From the NCBI GenBank assembly GCA_965243625.1, contig CBDEVI010000002.1, positions 1,612,001 through 1,676,000 on the forward strand: a stretch of DNA of 64,000 nt, read 5' to 3'. The notes beneath the pieces are model-generated. The model had not been told where the DNA came from. It made no database searches and saw only the letters and a list, made by a program, of their open reading frames with translations. Shown piece by piece: positions 9,450-17,294 of the stretch. The position numbers were made by a program, and so were the translations under genes. Source of the stretch: JAJECS01 sp965243625. Its GTDB lineage: Bacteria > Chloroflexota > UBA11872. Position 1 is the first letter of the stretch. Each line of letters begins with the position of its first letter.

Positions 9450-10460
9450 TCAGACGGCCGTTCGTTCCTGGCGGATTCGAGGGTCCACGACCACCAGCAA
9501 AACGTCCGATAGAAGCGTTCCGAAGATCGTGAGAGCGGCCTCGACCATCAAAATACTGCCCGCCAGGTGCATATCCTGAACACGCAAAGCCACTAGCAGG
9601 ACCGCTCCGGTCATCGGGATATTCAGCACGATCGCCGTGATAGCACTGCCGGAGACAATTGCCGGCAACGTCCAGCCGACGGTGCTTATGATGGGGTTCA
9701 ATGCCATGCGGACCGGGTACTTGAACAGGAGTTGCCGCTCAGGAACACCCTTGGCCCTCGCGGTGATGACGTATTGCTTGCCCAGCTCATCCAGAAGAAC
9801 CCCACGCATCACACGAATGAGTGCGGCTGTTCCCGCAGTGGCAACGACGGCGACCGGTACCCAGAGGTGGTTGATCATGTCCCAGAGCTTCTCGAGGCTC
9901 CATGGAGCAAGCAGATACTCGGGCGAAAAGAGTCCTCCAGGACTTATACCGAATGCTAGAAATAGGAAATACATCAGTAGGAGCGCGATCATGAAATTTG
10001 GCGTTGCGAGTCCAATAAACCCTACGGCTGTGAACGCATAGTCGCCGATGCTATATTGATGAGTTGCTGAGTAAATGCCAATTGGGACGGCGATCAAATA
10101 GGTCAAGGTTAGCGAAATAGACGTAAGCAATATCGTCGGGGGGACAACTTCTTGCAGGATCGAGAGGACCGTCCGCCGCGAGCCGCCACCGTAGCTTCCG
10201 AATGATCGGCCCATGTCGCCGCGAATAAACCGCGTGATCCAGTTTACGTATTGTTCGACTGGAGTTCGGTCTAATCCGTAGTAGATGCGAAGGTTTTCGA
10301 TCTCGGATTCGTGGAGGGTTAGCCCCTCAGCCCTGAGTGCGGCAAGACGGGTCGACAGATAGTCGCCCGGAGGCAGCTGGATAACGACGAATATCAACGC
10401 GCTCAGAATCCACCAGGCGAGCACCATGTAGCCGATGCGCCGGACGAGGTAGGCCCTCAC
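9450..10460 (-). CDS. ABC transporter permease, OppB/DppB type
   Basis: 336 residues starting with the family-typical M-R-A-Y-L-V-R-R-I-G-Y-M and six predicted helices. The coupling loop near residue 225 reads Y-V-I-T-A-R-A-K-G-V, the standard OppB docking sequence. It forms the membrane channel with the OppC-like protein encoded next. The gene lies downstream of the substrate-binding protein gene, separated by about 360 bases that hold a strong hairpin. No OppD/OppF ATPase follows; the next gene is convergent. Confidence 0.92.
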   Translation of the reverse strand: MRAYLVRRIGYMVLAWWILSALIFVVIQLPPGDYLSTRLAALRAEGLTLHESEIENLRIYYGLDRTPVEQYVNWITRFIRGDMGRSFGSYGGGSRRTVLSILQEVVPPTILLTSISLTLTYLIAVPIGIYSATHQYSIGDYAFTAVGFIGLATPNFMIALLLMYFLFLAFGISPGGLFSPEYLLAPWSLEKLWDMINHLWVPVAVVATAGTAALIRVMRGVLLDELGKQYVITARAKGVPERQLLFKYPVRMALNPIISTVGWTLPAIVSGSAITAIVLNIPMTGAVLLVALRVQDMHLAGSILMVEAALTIFGTLLSDVLLVVVDPRIRQERTAV

Positions 10461-10760
10461 GGCGCTCCCTTAGCGCGCCTTGCAAGGTCGCGCATGCGGC
10501 GCAGGGGGTTCGGCAGATTGGCGTCGACCCATGCGGCGCGTCTGTGGGACCCTGGTCGGAAGCCGAACGACGCCTGGGTAAACGCCCAGCTCAATGGCCG
10601 TTGGCCGGCCATAAGCAGCGCCGGTTGAGATCGGCGATTCCTATACCGCCCGTGGGGATCGATCGCGCCGCTCATGTTCGCGCCCCCCTGACGCCACCGA
10701 CATCGCCGCCGACGGTCTCGCGCTGCGCACGTCGGCACAGCGCGCGGCGTCGCGCCCGTC

Positions 10761-10799
10761 GCGGCCCCGCGTCCTTGGAGGTCCAAGGACGCGGGCCGC
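10761..10799 (-). terminator. GC-rich hairpin between binding-protein and permease genes
   Basis: Two arms of about 17 bases around GCCCGCGTCCTTGG pair with one bulged base and a short loop. No T-tract is visible on the minus-strand side, so it may act as a partial terminator or as an mRNA 3'-end stabiliser. Either would let the binding protein be made in excess over the permeases, as is usual for these transporters. The rest of 10461-10824 holds only an implausible Arg-rich open frame. Confidence 0.5.
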
Positions 10800-10824
10800 G
10801 GCACGGCTTTTCAGCCGACCGACC

Positions 10825-12996
10825 CTACCGGTCGTAGTAGAACTGCGGGAAGCCGTAGGGCCGCACGAAGTTGATCGCGGCAGCGAAGTTGATGCCCGTC
10901 GGCACGTTGCGCAGATTCTGATTGACAATGGTCGGCTGCGGCGGATATCCGACCGTGCCGATGATTGGGTACTGGTCGTAGAAGTAGGACCAGAACTTCA
11001 CGCCGAGATCGTCGTACTCGGCTGAGCCCGGCACCGCCTGGCGCCATTGCTCGCGCAGATTCTTGGCCTCCTTCACCCAGTCCGGCGGCTCCTCGCCTTC
11101 CGCGCCGTCGGTTTGGATCCATTGGGCCCAGCTGCCGGCCCAATAGCTCTCATAGGTGTCCATGCCGTAGTGCCACGACGCCCAGCGCGTGAAATAGGCC
11201 GCCGCTTCGCTGATGTCCTGGGGCATCATCACTTCGGTGAACGTCCTCGCCCGCTCGCGGAAGAGCGCTTCCTCTTCGAACTGCCACTCGGCATGGAGGC
11301 CCACCGCCTGCCAGTCCTTCACGATCAACGTGGCCATGTCTTCCTTGGGGCCCTCCTGGTCGGAGACTGTCAGCAAGATGCTGAACCGCTCACCGTCGGG
11401 CCTCAGGCGCCAGCCCTCGCTGTCGCGCTTGTCCAGCCCAATCCCGTCGAGCAGGCTATTGGCCTGGTCGGGATCGTATTCGGTGTGGAGCGAGCCCCAC
11501 TCCGGCTTGAAGAAGCTGTAGGACTCAAGCAGGTAGGGCGTGAACGGCCGCGCCAGGCCAAAGAACAGGGTCTCGTTGATGGCCTCGCGATTGATGGCCA
11601 CCGAAGCCGCGACCCGGAAGTCCTTCTCCCGGAAGATGGCGGCGATCGCCGGATCCTTGTACGTCTGGTTCGGGAACAAGGACATGGCCGACGTTCGCAA
11701 GCTGGAAGCGACCACCGTGCGGTATCCGCCGCGGTCCTCCTCGGCCCGGTAGAGCTCCATGTTCTTGAGGTCGAGCACGAACTGTGCGAAGTCGAGCTCA
11801 CCAGCCGTCACCTTGATCTGGTAGACCTCCTTGTCCTTGATCCAGAAGTGGTTGACGTAGTCGATATACGGCAGCTGGTTTCCCGCGGTATCGACGGCGT
11901 GGTAGTAGGGGTTCCGCGCAAACTGCGTGACCTCGGGCGAGGCGCCGACGTTGACCCATGGCCCGAGAGCCGGACGGAACGCGGCGTCCTCGCGCGACAG
12001 CGAGGTGCTGGGCCCGTAGTAGAACTTGGACTTGAAATGGTCGGCCCAGGTTTCAAAACCGGCCTTCTCAGCGAGCCGCTGCGCGTCCGAGTTGTACTTC
12101 TCGTGGAAGCGCTCGAGGTAGTGCCGCGGTGAGAACACCCAGGGATCGCCGGAGTACCGTCCCATGCGATCCAGGTACTGGGGCGCCGGCCGGTCGAATT
12201 TGAACTCGACCACCGTGTCTTCGACCCTCACGATCTCGCGGAGTCCGATCCTCTCGGCGCCGTGCTGGAGACTGCCGCTCGGGTTGGCGAGGTCGTTGCC
12301 CCAAAAGTCCTCGTACGTGAACATGAAATCGTCCGCCGTGAACGGCGCACCATCGGACCACTTGTGGCCTTCCCGAATCTCGAAGGTGAAGGTCTGCAGG
12401 TCACTCGAGACATCGAGGTTCTTGGCTAGGTCGAGAAACAGCTCGGTTCCCGTCATGGCGTAGGCCATGAGACTGGCGTCGCCCCCGTAGCCGATCTCAA
12501 TCGATCGACGAATGCCACCCAGCCGCAACGTGCCGCCGTAGGTCCCGACTTGCTCGACCGGCTCGATGACCCACGGGTCCTTCGGCAGACGGCTGTCCAC
12601 CGGAGGCAGGGAGCCCGCTTGGACCTTGGCCGCCAGCATCGGCGCCTCGGAGAAGCGGGATGGCGTGGGCACTTCCTTGATGACGACGCGGTCGACGGGG
12701 ATTTCCTTGACGACTTCCTTCGTGACCACCGTCTCGACCTGAACCTCTTTGACGACCTCGACCGGAACTTCCTTGATGATTTCCTTCGTCACCACCGTCT
12801 CAATGGGAACTTCCTTGATGACCTCTTGCCTCACCACGGTCTCGACCGGGACTTCCTTGATGACCTCTTTGACTTCGGTGACCGTCACCGTCACGGTCTT
12901 CTCGGTGACCTCCGCCTCGCCGCATGCAGCCAACGCGGACATCGCAGCGGCCCCACCGGTCATGGCCATGAATTTTCTACGGCTGAGCTTACGCAT
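10825..12996 (-). CDS. Family 5 extracellular solute (peptide)-binding lipoprotein
   Basis: 723 residues. The leader has a Tat-like S-R-R-K-F-M followed by a lipobox L-A-A-C (Cys25), so it is probably exported folded and lipid-anchored. A repeat stalk fills residues 33-110. The rest is a DppA/OppA-type domain with the family pattern H-K-W-S-D-G-A-P-F-T-A-D-D near residue 210. The ATG is preceded by GGGGAGGA at good spacing. It delivers substrate to the OppB/OppC-like permeases encoded downstream. The true ligand (peptide, nickel chelate, sugar oligomer) cannot be told from sequence. Confidence 0.9.
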   Translation of the reverse strand: MRKLSRRKFMAMTGGAAAMSALAACGEAEVTEKTVTVTVTEVKEVIKEVPVETVVRQEVIKEVPIETVVTKEIIKEVPVEVVKEVQVETVVTKEVVKEIPVDRVVIKEVPTPSRFSEAPMLAAKVQAGSLPPVDSRLPKDPWVIEPVEQVGTYGGTLRLGGIRRSIEIGYGGDASLMAYAMTGTELFLDLAKNLDVSSDLQTFTFEIREGHKWSDGAPFTADDFMFTYEDFWGNDLANPSGSLQHGAERIGLREIVRVEDTVVEFKFDRPAPQYLDRMGRYSGDPWVFSPRHYLERFHEKYNSDAQRLAEKAGFETWADHFKSKFYYGPSTSLSREDAAFRPALGPWVNVGASPEVTQFARNPYYHAVDTAGNQLPYIDYVNHFWIKDKEVYQIKVTAGELDFAQFVLDLKNMELYRAEEDRGGYRTVVASSLRTSAMSLFPNQTYKDPAIAAIFREKDFRVAASVAINREAINETLFFGLARPFTPYLLESYSFFKPEWGSLHTEYDPDQANSLLDGIGLDKRDSEGWRLRPDGERFSILLTVSDQEGPKEDMATLIVKDWQAVGLHAEWQFEEEALFRERARTFTEVMMPQDISEAAAYFTRWASWHYGMDTYESYWAGSWAQWIQTDGAEGEEPPDWVKEAKNLREQWRQAVPGSAEYDDLGVKFWSYFYDQYPIIGTVGYPPQPTIVNQNLRNVPTGINFAAAINFVRPYGFPQFYYDR
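12667..12900 (-). repeat. Coding tandem repeat in the binding-protein stalk
   Basis: About five and a half copies of a 13-14 residue unit of the form K-E-V-P-V-E-T-V-V-T-K-E-V-I. At DNA level the plus strand shows repeated blocks such as CTTCCTTGATGACCTC and CGACCGGAACTTCCTTGATG. The alternating charged/beta-branched residues suggest an extended beta or coiled stalk holding the binding domain off the membrane. Similar linkers are frequent in Chloroflexota binding proteins. Confidence 0.8.
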
Positions 12997-13526
12997 ACTA
13001 ATGATTCCTCCCCAGACTATCTCCCATCCGAATCATACGTGAGCCCGGCAAACTCGGCGAGCGAAGCGGCTCGTCGCCGGCGGACCCGTGAGCCCAGATC
13101 TCGCCGCCCGCTTCTCTGGTGATCGAGGCTCTGCATGAGGCTCGTGGTCTCCTGCGAGTGAAGGCCGCGTCCTCGTGTCTGGCGCCGGTGTCCCCGAGGC
13201 GCCGAAATCATGGGCCTGATGGTTTGGGGCTTGTTGAGGTTCGCAGCTTCGAAAGAACGGCTGACCAGGTTGCCGCGCGGCACGTCGCCTGCGGCCGGCC
13301 GCCCGAGAGCTACCTGCACGTCCGTGATGGCCGACATGCGGCGACGGGTGACCACCGTCCGCGTCGCAACGGCCCCGCTGCGTGCGAGACCGGCGGCCAG
13401 GGCGATTCAGAGGGCAACGACCACCCTGAACAGTAATCGCAGTTATGGTGTGGCCAAGCGCTGTGGCAGGGCCGCCTGCCTCGCCACAGGCGCGGAACCA
13501 AGGCTCCCAAACCTATAAACCTCCGA
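12997..13526. other. Gene-free stretch upstream of the binding-protein gene
   Basis: The roughly 530 bases between the binding-protein gene start and the tRNA-Thr 3' end hold no protein-like frame. They should carry the promoter of the transporter operon (reading left) and the 3' trailer of the tRNA. I see the binding-protein ribosome site at about 13003-13015, but no confident -35/-10 pair and no strong hairpin. Confidence 0.5.
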
Positions 13527-13602
13527 TGGAGCCCACACCCGGAATTGAACCGGGGACCTCGTCCTTACCAAGAACGCGCTCTTCCAACTGAGCTATGTGG
13601 GC
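13527..13602 (-). tRNA. tRNA-Thr (anticodon GGT)
   Basis: A full 76-base cloverleaf on the minus strand: acceptor GCCCACA/TGTGGGC, D-arm GCTC...GAGC, anticodon stem CGTTC/GGACG with loop TTGGTAA (anticodon GGT), T-arm CCCGG-TTCAATT-CCGGG, discriminator T, and an encoded CCA. It reads ACC/ACT threonine codons. A decayed relative lies at 1337-1406. Confidence 0.97.
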
Positions 13603-13642
13603 CTGGCGCCGAGACTGCCGCTCGGCGGCAGCCGCGCGTGGA

Positions 13643-14107
13643 CTAGGCGTCGAGGGCTTGCACCACCTCCTCGGCATGGTCGTCGGGCTTCACATCCGGC
13701 CAAACGGCGCTCACCATGCCGTCCTCGTCGATGAGAAACGTCGCGCGCTGCGTGCCCATGAACGTCCGGCCCGCCATGGTCTTCTCGACCCACACGCCGT
13801 ACGCCCCGATGGCCTGGCGCTCCACGTCGGCCAGCAGCGGGAAGTTGAGGTTGAACTTGCTGCTGAAGCGCTCGTGCGACTCGACCGGATCGTTGCTGAC
13901 GCCGAATACGGCGGTCCCGCGCTCCGCGATCTCGGACATCCGATCCCGAAAGCCGCACGCCTCGCGGGTGCAACCGGGCGTGTCGTCGCGCGGGTAGAAG
14001 AACAACACCACCTTCCGACCCCGCTGCTCATCGAGCCGTACGAGGCTGCCGTCGGTCGCTTGGAGCTCGAAATCGGGGGCGCGGTCGCCCACGCGCGGCA
14101 TCGCCAT
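13643..14107 (-). CDS. bcp: Thioredoxin-dependent peroxiredoxin, BCP/PrxQ type
   Basis: 154 residues, the usual size. It reduces hydrogen peroxide and organic peroxides using thioredoxin. The peroxidatic cysteine lies in D-T-P-G-C-T (Cys46) and the resolving one five residues later (Cys51), the PrxQ arrangement. F-F-Y-P and the conserved Arg near the C-terminal half are also present. I chose the ATG at 14107 because GAGGGG lies seven bases upstream; the next ATG at 14101 is possible. The open frame extends to 14368 without protein-like content. It stands alone next to tRNA-Thr and is divergent from the SDR gene. Confidence 0.93.
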   Translation of the reverse strand: MAMPRVGDRAPDFELQATDGSLVRLDEQRGRKVVLFFYPRDDTPGCTREACGFRDRMSEIAERGTAVFGVSNDPVESHERFSSKFNLNFPLLADVERQAIGAYGVWVEKTMAGRTFMGTQRATFLIDEDGMVSAVWPDVKPDDHAEEVVQALDA

Positions 14108-14232
14108 GCGCAAACCCCTCAGGACGTAACGTCCCATCATCGCATCCTCGACCCTCCAGAGCCGACCCTCGCCGGAGGTCTGTGCGACCATCGGCGACAC
14201 CAACCCCCACCCCCACCGAAACGCTGACGCGC

Positions 14233-15009
14233 ATGAGCACCTCCGCCGCTGGACCGTCATTCGATCTGACCGGCCGCGTGGCCCTGGTGACCGGCGGCGG
14301 TCGGGGCATCGGTCGCGGCATGGCCCTAGCGCTGGCGCATGCGGGCGCGGACGTCGTGCTGGCGGCACGCTCGCAAGACCAGCTCGAAGCCACCGCCGAC
14401 GAGATCGAAGGCATGGGACGCCGGGCGCTGGCCGTGCCGACGAATGTCCGGGACCTGGACGAGTTGGCCGCGCTCTTCGACAAGACGGACCAGGAGTTCG
14501 GCCGCCTCGACATCCTGGCGAACAACGCCGGCATCGGTCTGCGCACGCCCGTGCTCGAGGTCACGCCGGAAGAATGGGACCGGGTGCTCGACATCAACCT
14601 GCGCAGCGTGTTCTTCGCCTCGCAGTACGGCCTACGCCTGATGGTGCGCGGCGGCTACGGCCGCATCATCAACACCGGGTCGCTCACCAGCTTTTTGGGA
14701 TTCAAGCCAATCTCGGTCTACGGCGCGTCAAAGGGCGGCGTGGCGCAGCTGACCAAGGCCCTCGCGGTGGAGTTTGCCGAGCAGAACATCACCGTCAACG
14801 CCATCGCGCCCGGCTACATCCTCACCGACCTCACCCAGCCGCGCTACGACGATCCGGTGTGGAGCAACTGGATTCTCGGGCGCACTCCGATGAACCGCTG
14901 GGGTATGCCGGATGACCTGGCCGGTGCGGTGGTGTTCCTCGCGTCCGAGTCGTCCGCGTTCGTGACCGGACACGTCCTGCCGATCGACGGAGGCTGGCTG
15001 GCCGGATAG
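14233..15009 (+). CDS. Short-chain dehydrogenase/reductase (SDR)
   Basis: 258 residues from the ATG at 14233. The cofactor motif T-G-G-G-R-G-I-G lies near residue 18, N-N-A-G near 95, the catalytic Ser in N-T-G-S-L and Y-G-A-S-K near 160. It is a classical SDR, most like 3-oxoacyl-ACP reductase or gluconate 5-dehydrogenase subfamilies. The substrate cannot be fixed. It reads divergently from the peroxiredoxin gene with about 125 bases between, and no clear ribosome site precedes it. Confidence 0.88.
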   Translation: MSTSAAGPSFDLTGRVALVTGGGRGIGRGMALALAHAGADVVLAARSQDQLEATADEIEGMGRRALAVPTNVRDLDELAALFDKTDQEFGRLDILANNAGIGLRTPVLEVTPEEWDRVLDINLRSVFFASQYGLRLMVRGGYGRIINTGSLTSFLGFKPISVYGASKGGVAQLTKALAVEFAEQNITVNAIAPGYILTDLTQPRYDDPVWSNWILGRTPMNRWGMPDDLAGAVVFLASESSAFVTGHVLPIDGGWLAG

Positions 15010-15024
15010 CTGGCGCAAGACGGA

Positions 15025-15055
15025 CCGGTGGCCCATGCTGCGTGCAGCATCGGTA
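15025..15055. repeat. Intergenic palindrome, copy 1 of the GTGGCCCAyGCTGCGTGCAGC family
   Basis: CCGGTGGCCCATGCTGCGTGCAGCAT resembles the copy at 52256-52284, with a T/C change in the left arm that is compensated in the right arm (CATGCTGC/GCAGCATC against CACGCTGC/GCAGCGTG). Paired changes suggest the hairpin is kept as RNA or DNA structure. It lies after the SDR gene stop, where it may end transcription of both convergent units. Confidence 0.6.
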
Positions 15056-15123
15056 TTCCGGATGCACGCAGGCGCGGACGACATGGACGCCGGCTCAGGC
15101 CCGCATTGACGAACCTGTCGGTC

Positions 15124-15543
15124 CTAGCCTGCGGCGGTCGGCTCGATCCATACCGCGCCGTCCCGATAAAACTCCTTCTTCCAGATCGGCACCGTCGTCT
15201 TGAGCGTGTCGATGATGTAGCGGCAGGCCTCGAAGGCCTCGGCGCGGTGCGGCGAGCCGACCGCGATCACCACGCTGGCCTCGCCGATTTGCAGCTCGCC
15301 GATCCGGTGCACGATTTCCACATCGGTCAGGCCCCAGCGCTCCTCCGCCTGCCGCCCGATGCGCTCCAATTCCTGCAGCGCCATCGGCTCGAACGCCTCG
15401 TACTCCAGCTTTACGACCGGCCGGCCGTCCATGTTGTCGCGCACGATGCCGTGAAAGGTGCAGATGCCGCCGTTGCCGGGCCGCGTCACCCGCTGGACCA
15501 GCGCGTCGGCGTCAATGGGCTCGTGCGTGAGCCTGATGTTCAC
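15124..15543 (-). CDS. moaE: Molybdopterin synthase catalytic subunit MoaE
   Basis: 139 residues. It transfers sulfur from the MoaD thiocarboxylate to cyclic pyranopterin monophosphate to make molybdopterin. Family features are the early F-H-G-I-V-R-D block, L-E-Y-E-A-F-E-P-M-A, the A-V-G-S-P-H-R-A-E-A-F segment, and the C-terminal V-P-I-W-K-K-E with the active-site lysines. The GTG start overlaps the moaD stop (GTGA), so the pair is translationally coupled. The product serves the molybdenum hydroxylases encoded at 52-59 kb. Confidence 0.96.
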   Translation of the reverse strand: MNIRLTHEPIDADALVQRVTRPGNGGICTFHGIVRDNMDGRPVVKLEYEAFEPMALQELERIGRQAEERWGLTDVEIVHRIGELQIGEASVVIAVGSPHRAEAFEACRYIIDTLKTTVPIWKKEFYRDGAVWIEPTAAG

Positions 15544-15845
15544 GCGCCCCCCGATACCGGCGGAATCACCGCCAGCTCATCGCCGTCCGTGAGGACGGTA
15601 TCCGGCGGCACGAACTGCTGATTGCGAGCGAACGAGACATGATCCGCGCGGCCGGCCAGTGCCGGCACATCCTCCGCCAGCAGCAGAAACAGGCCGCGGA
15701 CCGTCGTGCCCTCGGGCACGCGCACCTCGCGCCGGCGCTCGCCCACGGCCTCGGCCACCGAAGCGAACAGCAGCAGCGAAACGCGGATCGCCGCGCCCGC
15801 CGGCGGGGTGTCCGCGGCTGCCTGCGTCGCCCTTGAGCCACTCAT
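15540..15845 (-). CDS. moaD: Molybdopterin synthase sulfur carrier MoaD
   Basis: 101 residues with a ubiquitin-like fold: V-S-L-L-L-F-A-S-V-A-E near the start and D-G-D-E-L-A-V-I-P-P-V-S-G-G near the end. The C-terminal Gly carries the thiocarboxylate used by MoaE. Here the frame reads one codon beyond Gly-Gly (G-G-A-stop), whereas active MoaD ends in a free Gly. Either the Ala must be removed, or the adenylating enzyme tolerates it. The Thr/Pro/Ala-rich first 20 residues may be an extension, or the start may be further in. Confidence 0.9.
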   Translation of the reverse strand: MSGSRATQAAADTPPAGAAIRVSLLLFASVAEAVGERRREVRVPEGTTVRGLFLLLAEDVPALAGRADHVSFARNQQFVPPDTVLTDGDELAVIPPVSGGA

Positions 15846-15939
15846 GGTTCGAGCCTAGCAATCCCCGCAGGGATTCACGGAGCCCTGCGCGGAGGGGCTG
15901 TGCGACCATCGACGCGATCCCAGCCGACAGGCCACGCCA

Positions 15940-16470
15940 ATGACGCACGCGCACCACGGGTCCCACTCAACCCAAGAGCATCGTCACGAGTCCGAGCGCA
16001 TCGGCGCCGTCAAGTGCGCCGTGCTCGTCATCAGCGACTCTCGCACCGAGCGCACCGACCGCTCCGGGCGCACGGCCGAGCGCCTCATCACCGACGGCGG
16101 ACACGAGATCGTGCACCGGGATCTGGTGGTCAACGATGCAGACTTGATTCGCGGAGCGATCGACGCATCGCTGGCGGAGGGCGCCCAATTCGTCTTCTGC
16201 ACCGGCGGCACCGGGCTGGGCGACCGCGACATCACCGTGGACACGGTGACGCCGATGCTCGACAAGGTGCTCGACGGCTATGGCGAGTGGTTCCGCCGGG
16301 CCAGCTGGGACCAGATTGGACCCGCAGCCATCTTGTCGCGCGCCGTGGCGGGCAAGTTGGGACGGGCGCTGATCGTGTGCTCGCCGGGATCGACGGCTGC
16401 AGTGGAGTTGGCGCTAGGCGACCTGCTGGTGCCGGAGTTGCGGCATTTCATCCGCGAGGTTTCGCGCTAG
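15940..16470 (+). CDS. moaB: Molybdenum cofactor biosynthesis protein MoaB/Mog family
   Basis: 176 residues. A His-rich N-terminal tail (H-A-H-H-G-S-H...H-R-H) precedes the MoCF-binding domain with V-L-V-I-S-D-S-R-T and the pterin/nucleotide loop C-T-G-G-T-G-L-G-D-R-D near residue 88. The family adenylates molybdopterin before metal insertion. The His tail could bind a metal, but that is a guess. It is divergent from moaD, with about 95 bases between, so the three Moco genes probably share a control region. Confidence 0.92.
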   Translation: MTHAHHGSHSTQEHRHESERIGAVKCAVLVISDSRTERTDRSGRTAERLITDGGHEIVHRDLVVNDADLIRGAIDASLAEGAQFVFCTGGTGLGDRDITVDTVTPMLDKVLDGYGEWFRRASWDQIGPAAILSRAVAGKLGRALIVCSPGSTAAVELALGDLLVPELRHFIREVSR

Positions 16471-16551
16471 TCAGGCGCTTGCCAACGGAGGTCAGGGCGA
16501 CGCATGCGTCACCCCTACGCGAAAAGTCCAGCGTGCCGCCAGGTTTGACCG

Positions 16552-16606
16552 GGCTGGATTCCGGCCCCGTATCGAGTACGGGGCAGGCTTTTCGCCGGAA
16601 TGACGG
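16552..16606. repeat. Intergenic palindromic repeat (variant of the GGAATGACGGA family)
   Basis: The outer arms GGATTCCGGC and GCCGGAATGACGGA pair across an inner perfect stem GCCCCGTA/TACGGGGC (16564-16584). The right flank matches the end of the 30-mer at 24055 and 27193. It sits between the convergent moaB and deformylase genes. Confidence 0.65.
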
Positions 16607-16627
16607 AAGGGGAAACGTCCATTTCCC

Positions 16628-17158
16628 CTAGGCAGCCTCGGCTTCGGCCTCCTCGGTCCAGTCCAGCATTTCGGGCGGAATCTTTTCCAGGTCCAGCATC
16701 GACTTGAGATGGTCGATGAAGAGCACGCCGTTAAGATGATCGGCCTCGTGCTGCACGGCCTGCGCGAAGAGACCGCGAGCGTCCAATGACACACGTTCCC
16801 CATTGAGTTGCGTGAAGGCCACCGTGACGCCCTCGGTGCGCTCGACGAACGCGCGAAACCCCGGTAGCGACAGGCAGCCTTCCACCATCTCCTTGCGCGC
16901 GCCGGTCAACTCTATTTCGGGATTGATCAGCACGAACCGGTGACCCGACAGCGGGTCCTCGTCGTCCGGCGGCAACTCCAGCACGAACAGGCGCGCGTGC
17001 ACCCCGACCTGCGGTGCCGCGAGCCCAACCCCGGCGTTGGCGTGCATGGTGTCGAACATGTCGCCGGCCAGGCGCACGAGGTCGGGCGTGATCTCGGCAA
17101 CCGGCGCGCACGGTTCACGCAGGCCCGGGTCCGGTATTTCAAGAATGCGGCGGATCAC
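16628..17158 (-). CDS. def: Peptide deformylase
   Basis: About 176 residues. It removes the N-formyl group from new proteins. All three metal/active-site motifs are present: G-V-G-L-A-A-P-Q-V-G (about residues 43-52), E-G-C-L-S-L-P-G (Cys95 metal ligand) and Q-H-E-A-D-H-L-N (His137 and His141 ligands with the catalytic Glu). I chose the GTG at 17158, which gives the family-typical start x-I-R-R-I-L-E-I-P-D-P; a TTG at 17179 would add seven residues. No fmt gene is adjacent. Confidence 0.95.
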   Translation of the reverse strand: MIRRILEIPDPGLREPCAPVAEITPDLVRLAGDMFDTMHANAGVGLAAPQVGVHARLFVLELPPDDEDPLSGHRFVLINPEIELTGARKEMVEGCLSLPGFRAFVERTEGVTVAFTQLNGERVSLDARGLFAQAVQHEADHLNGVLFIDHLKSMLDLEKIPPEMLDWTEEAEAEAA

Positions 17159-17294
17159 CGGGCAAACGCGGGAGAGCAAGCGGGCGAGTCTAGCAACGGC
17201 CCTGTTGGCATCCGGCAGCGCCGGCGCTACCTTGAACCTGCGCTCCCGGCAATGGCAACCCTATTCCCGAACCCCTCGGCAAAGGTGGCATGAC

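Noticed and set aside
10457..10804. Open frame between the OppB-like and binding-protein genes
   Set aside because: Arg/Ala/Pro-rich, runs through the strong hairpin, and has no ribosome site.
12667..12900. CRISPR-like or non-coding repeat array
   Set aside because: The repeats are in frame within the binding protein and encode a stalk; there are no spacers.
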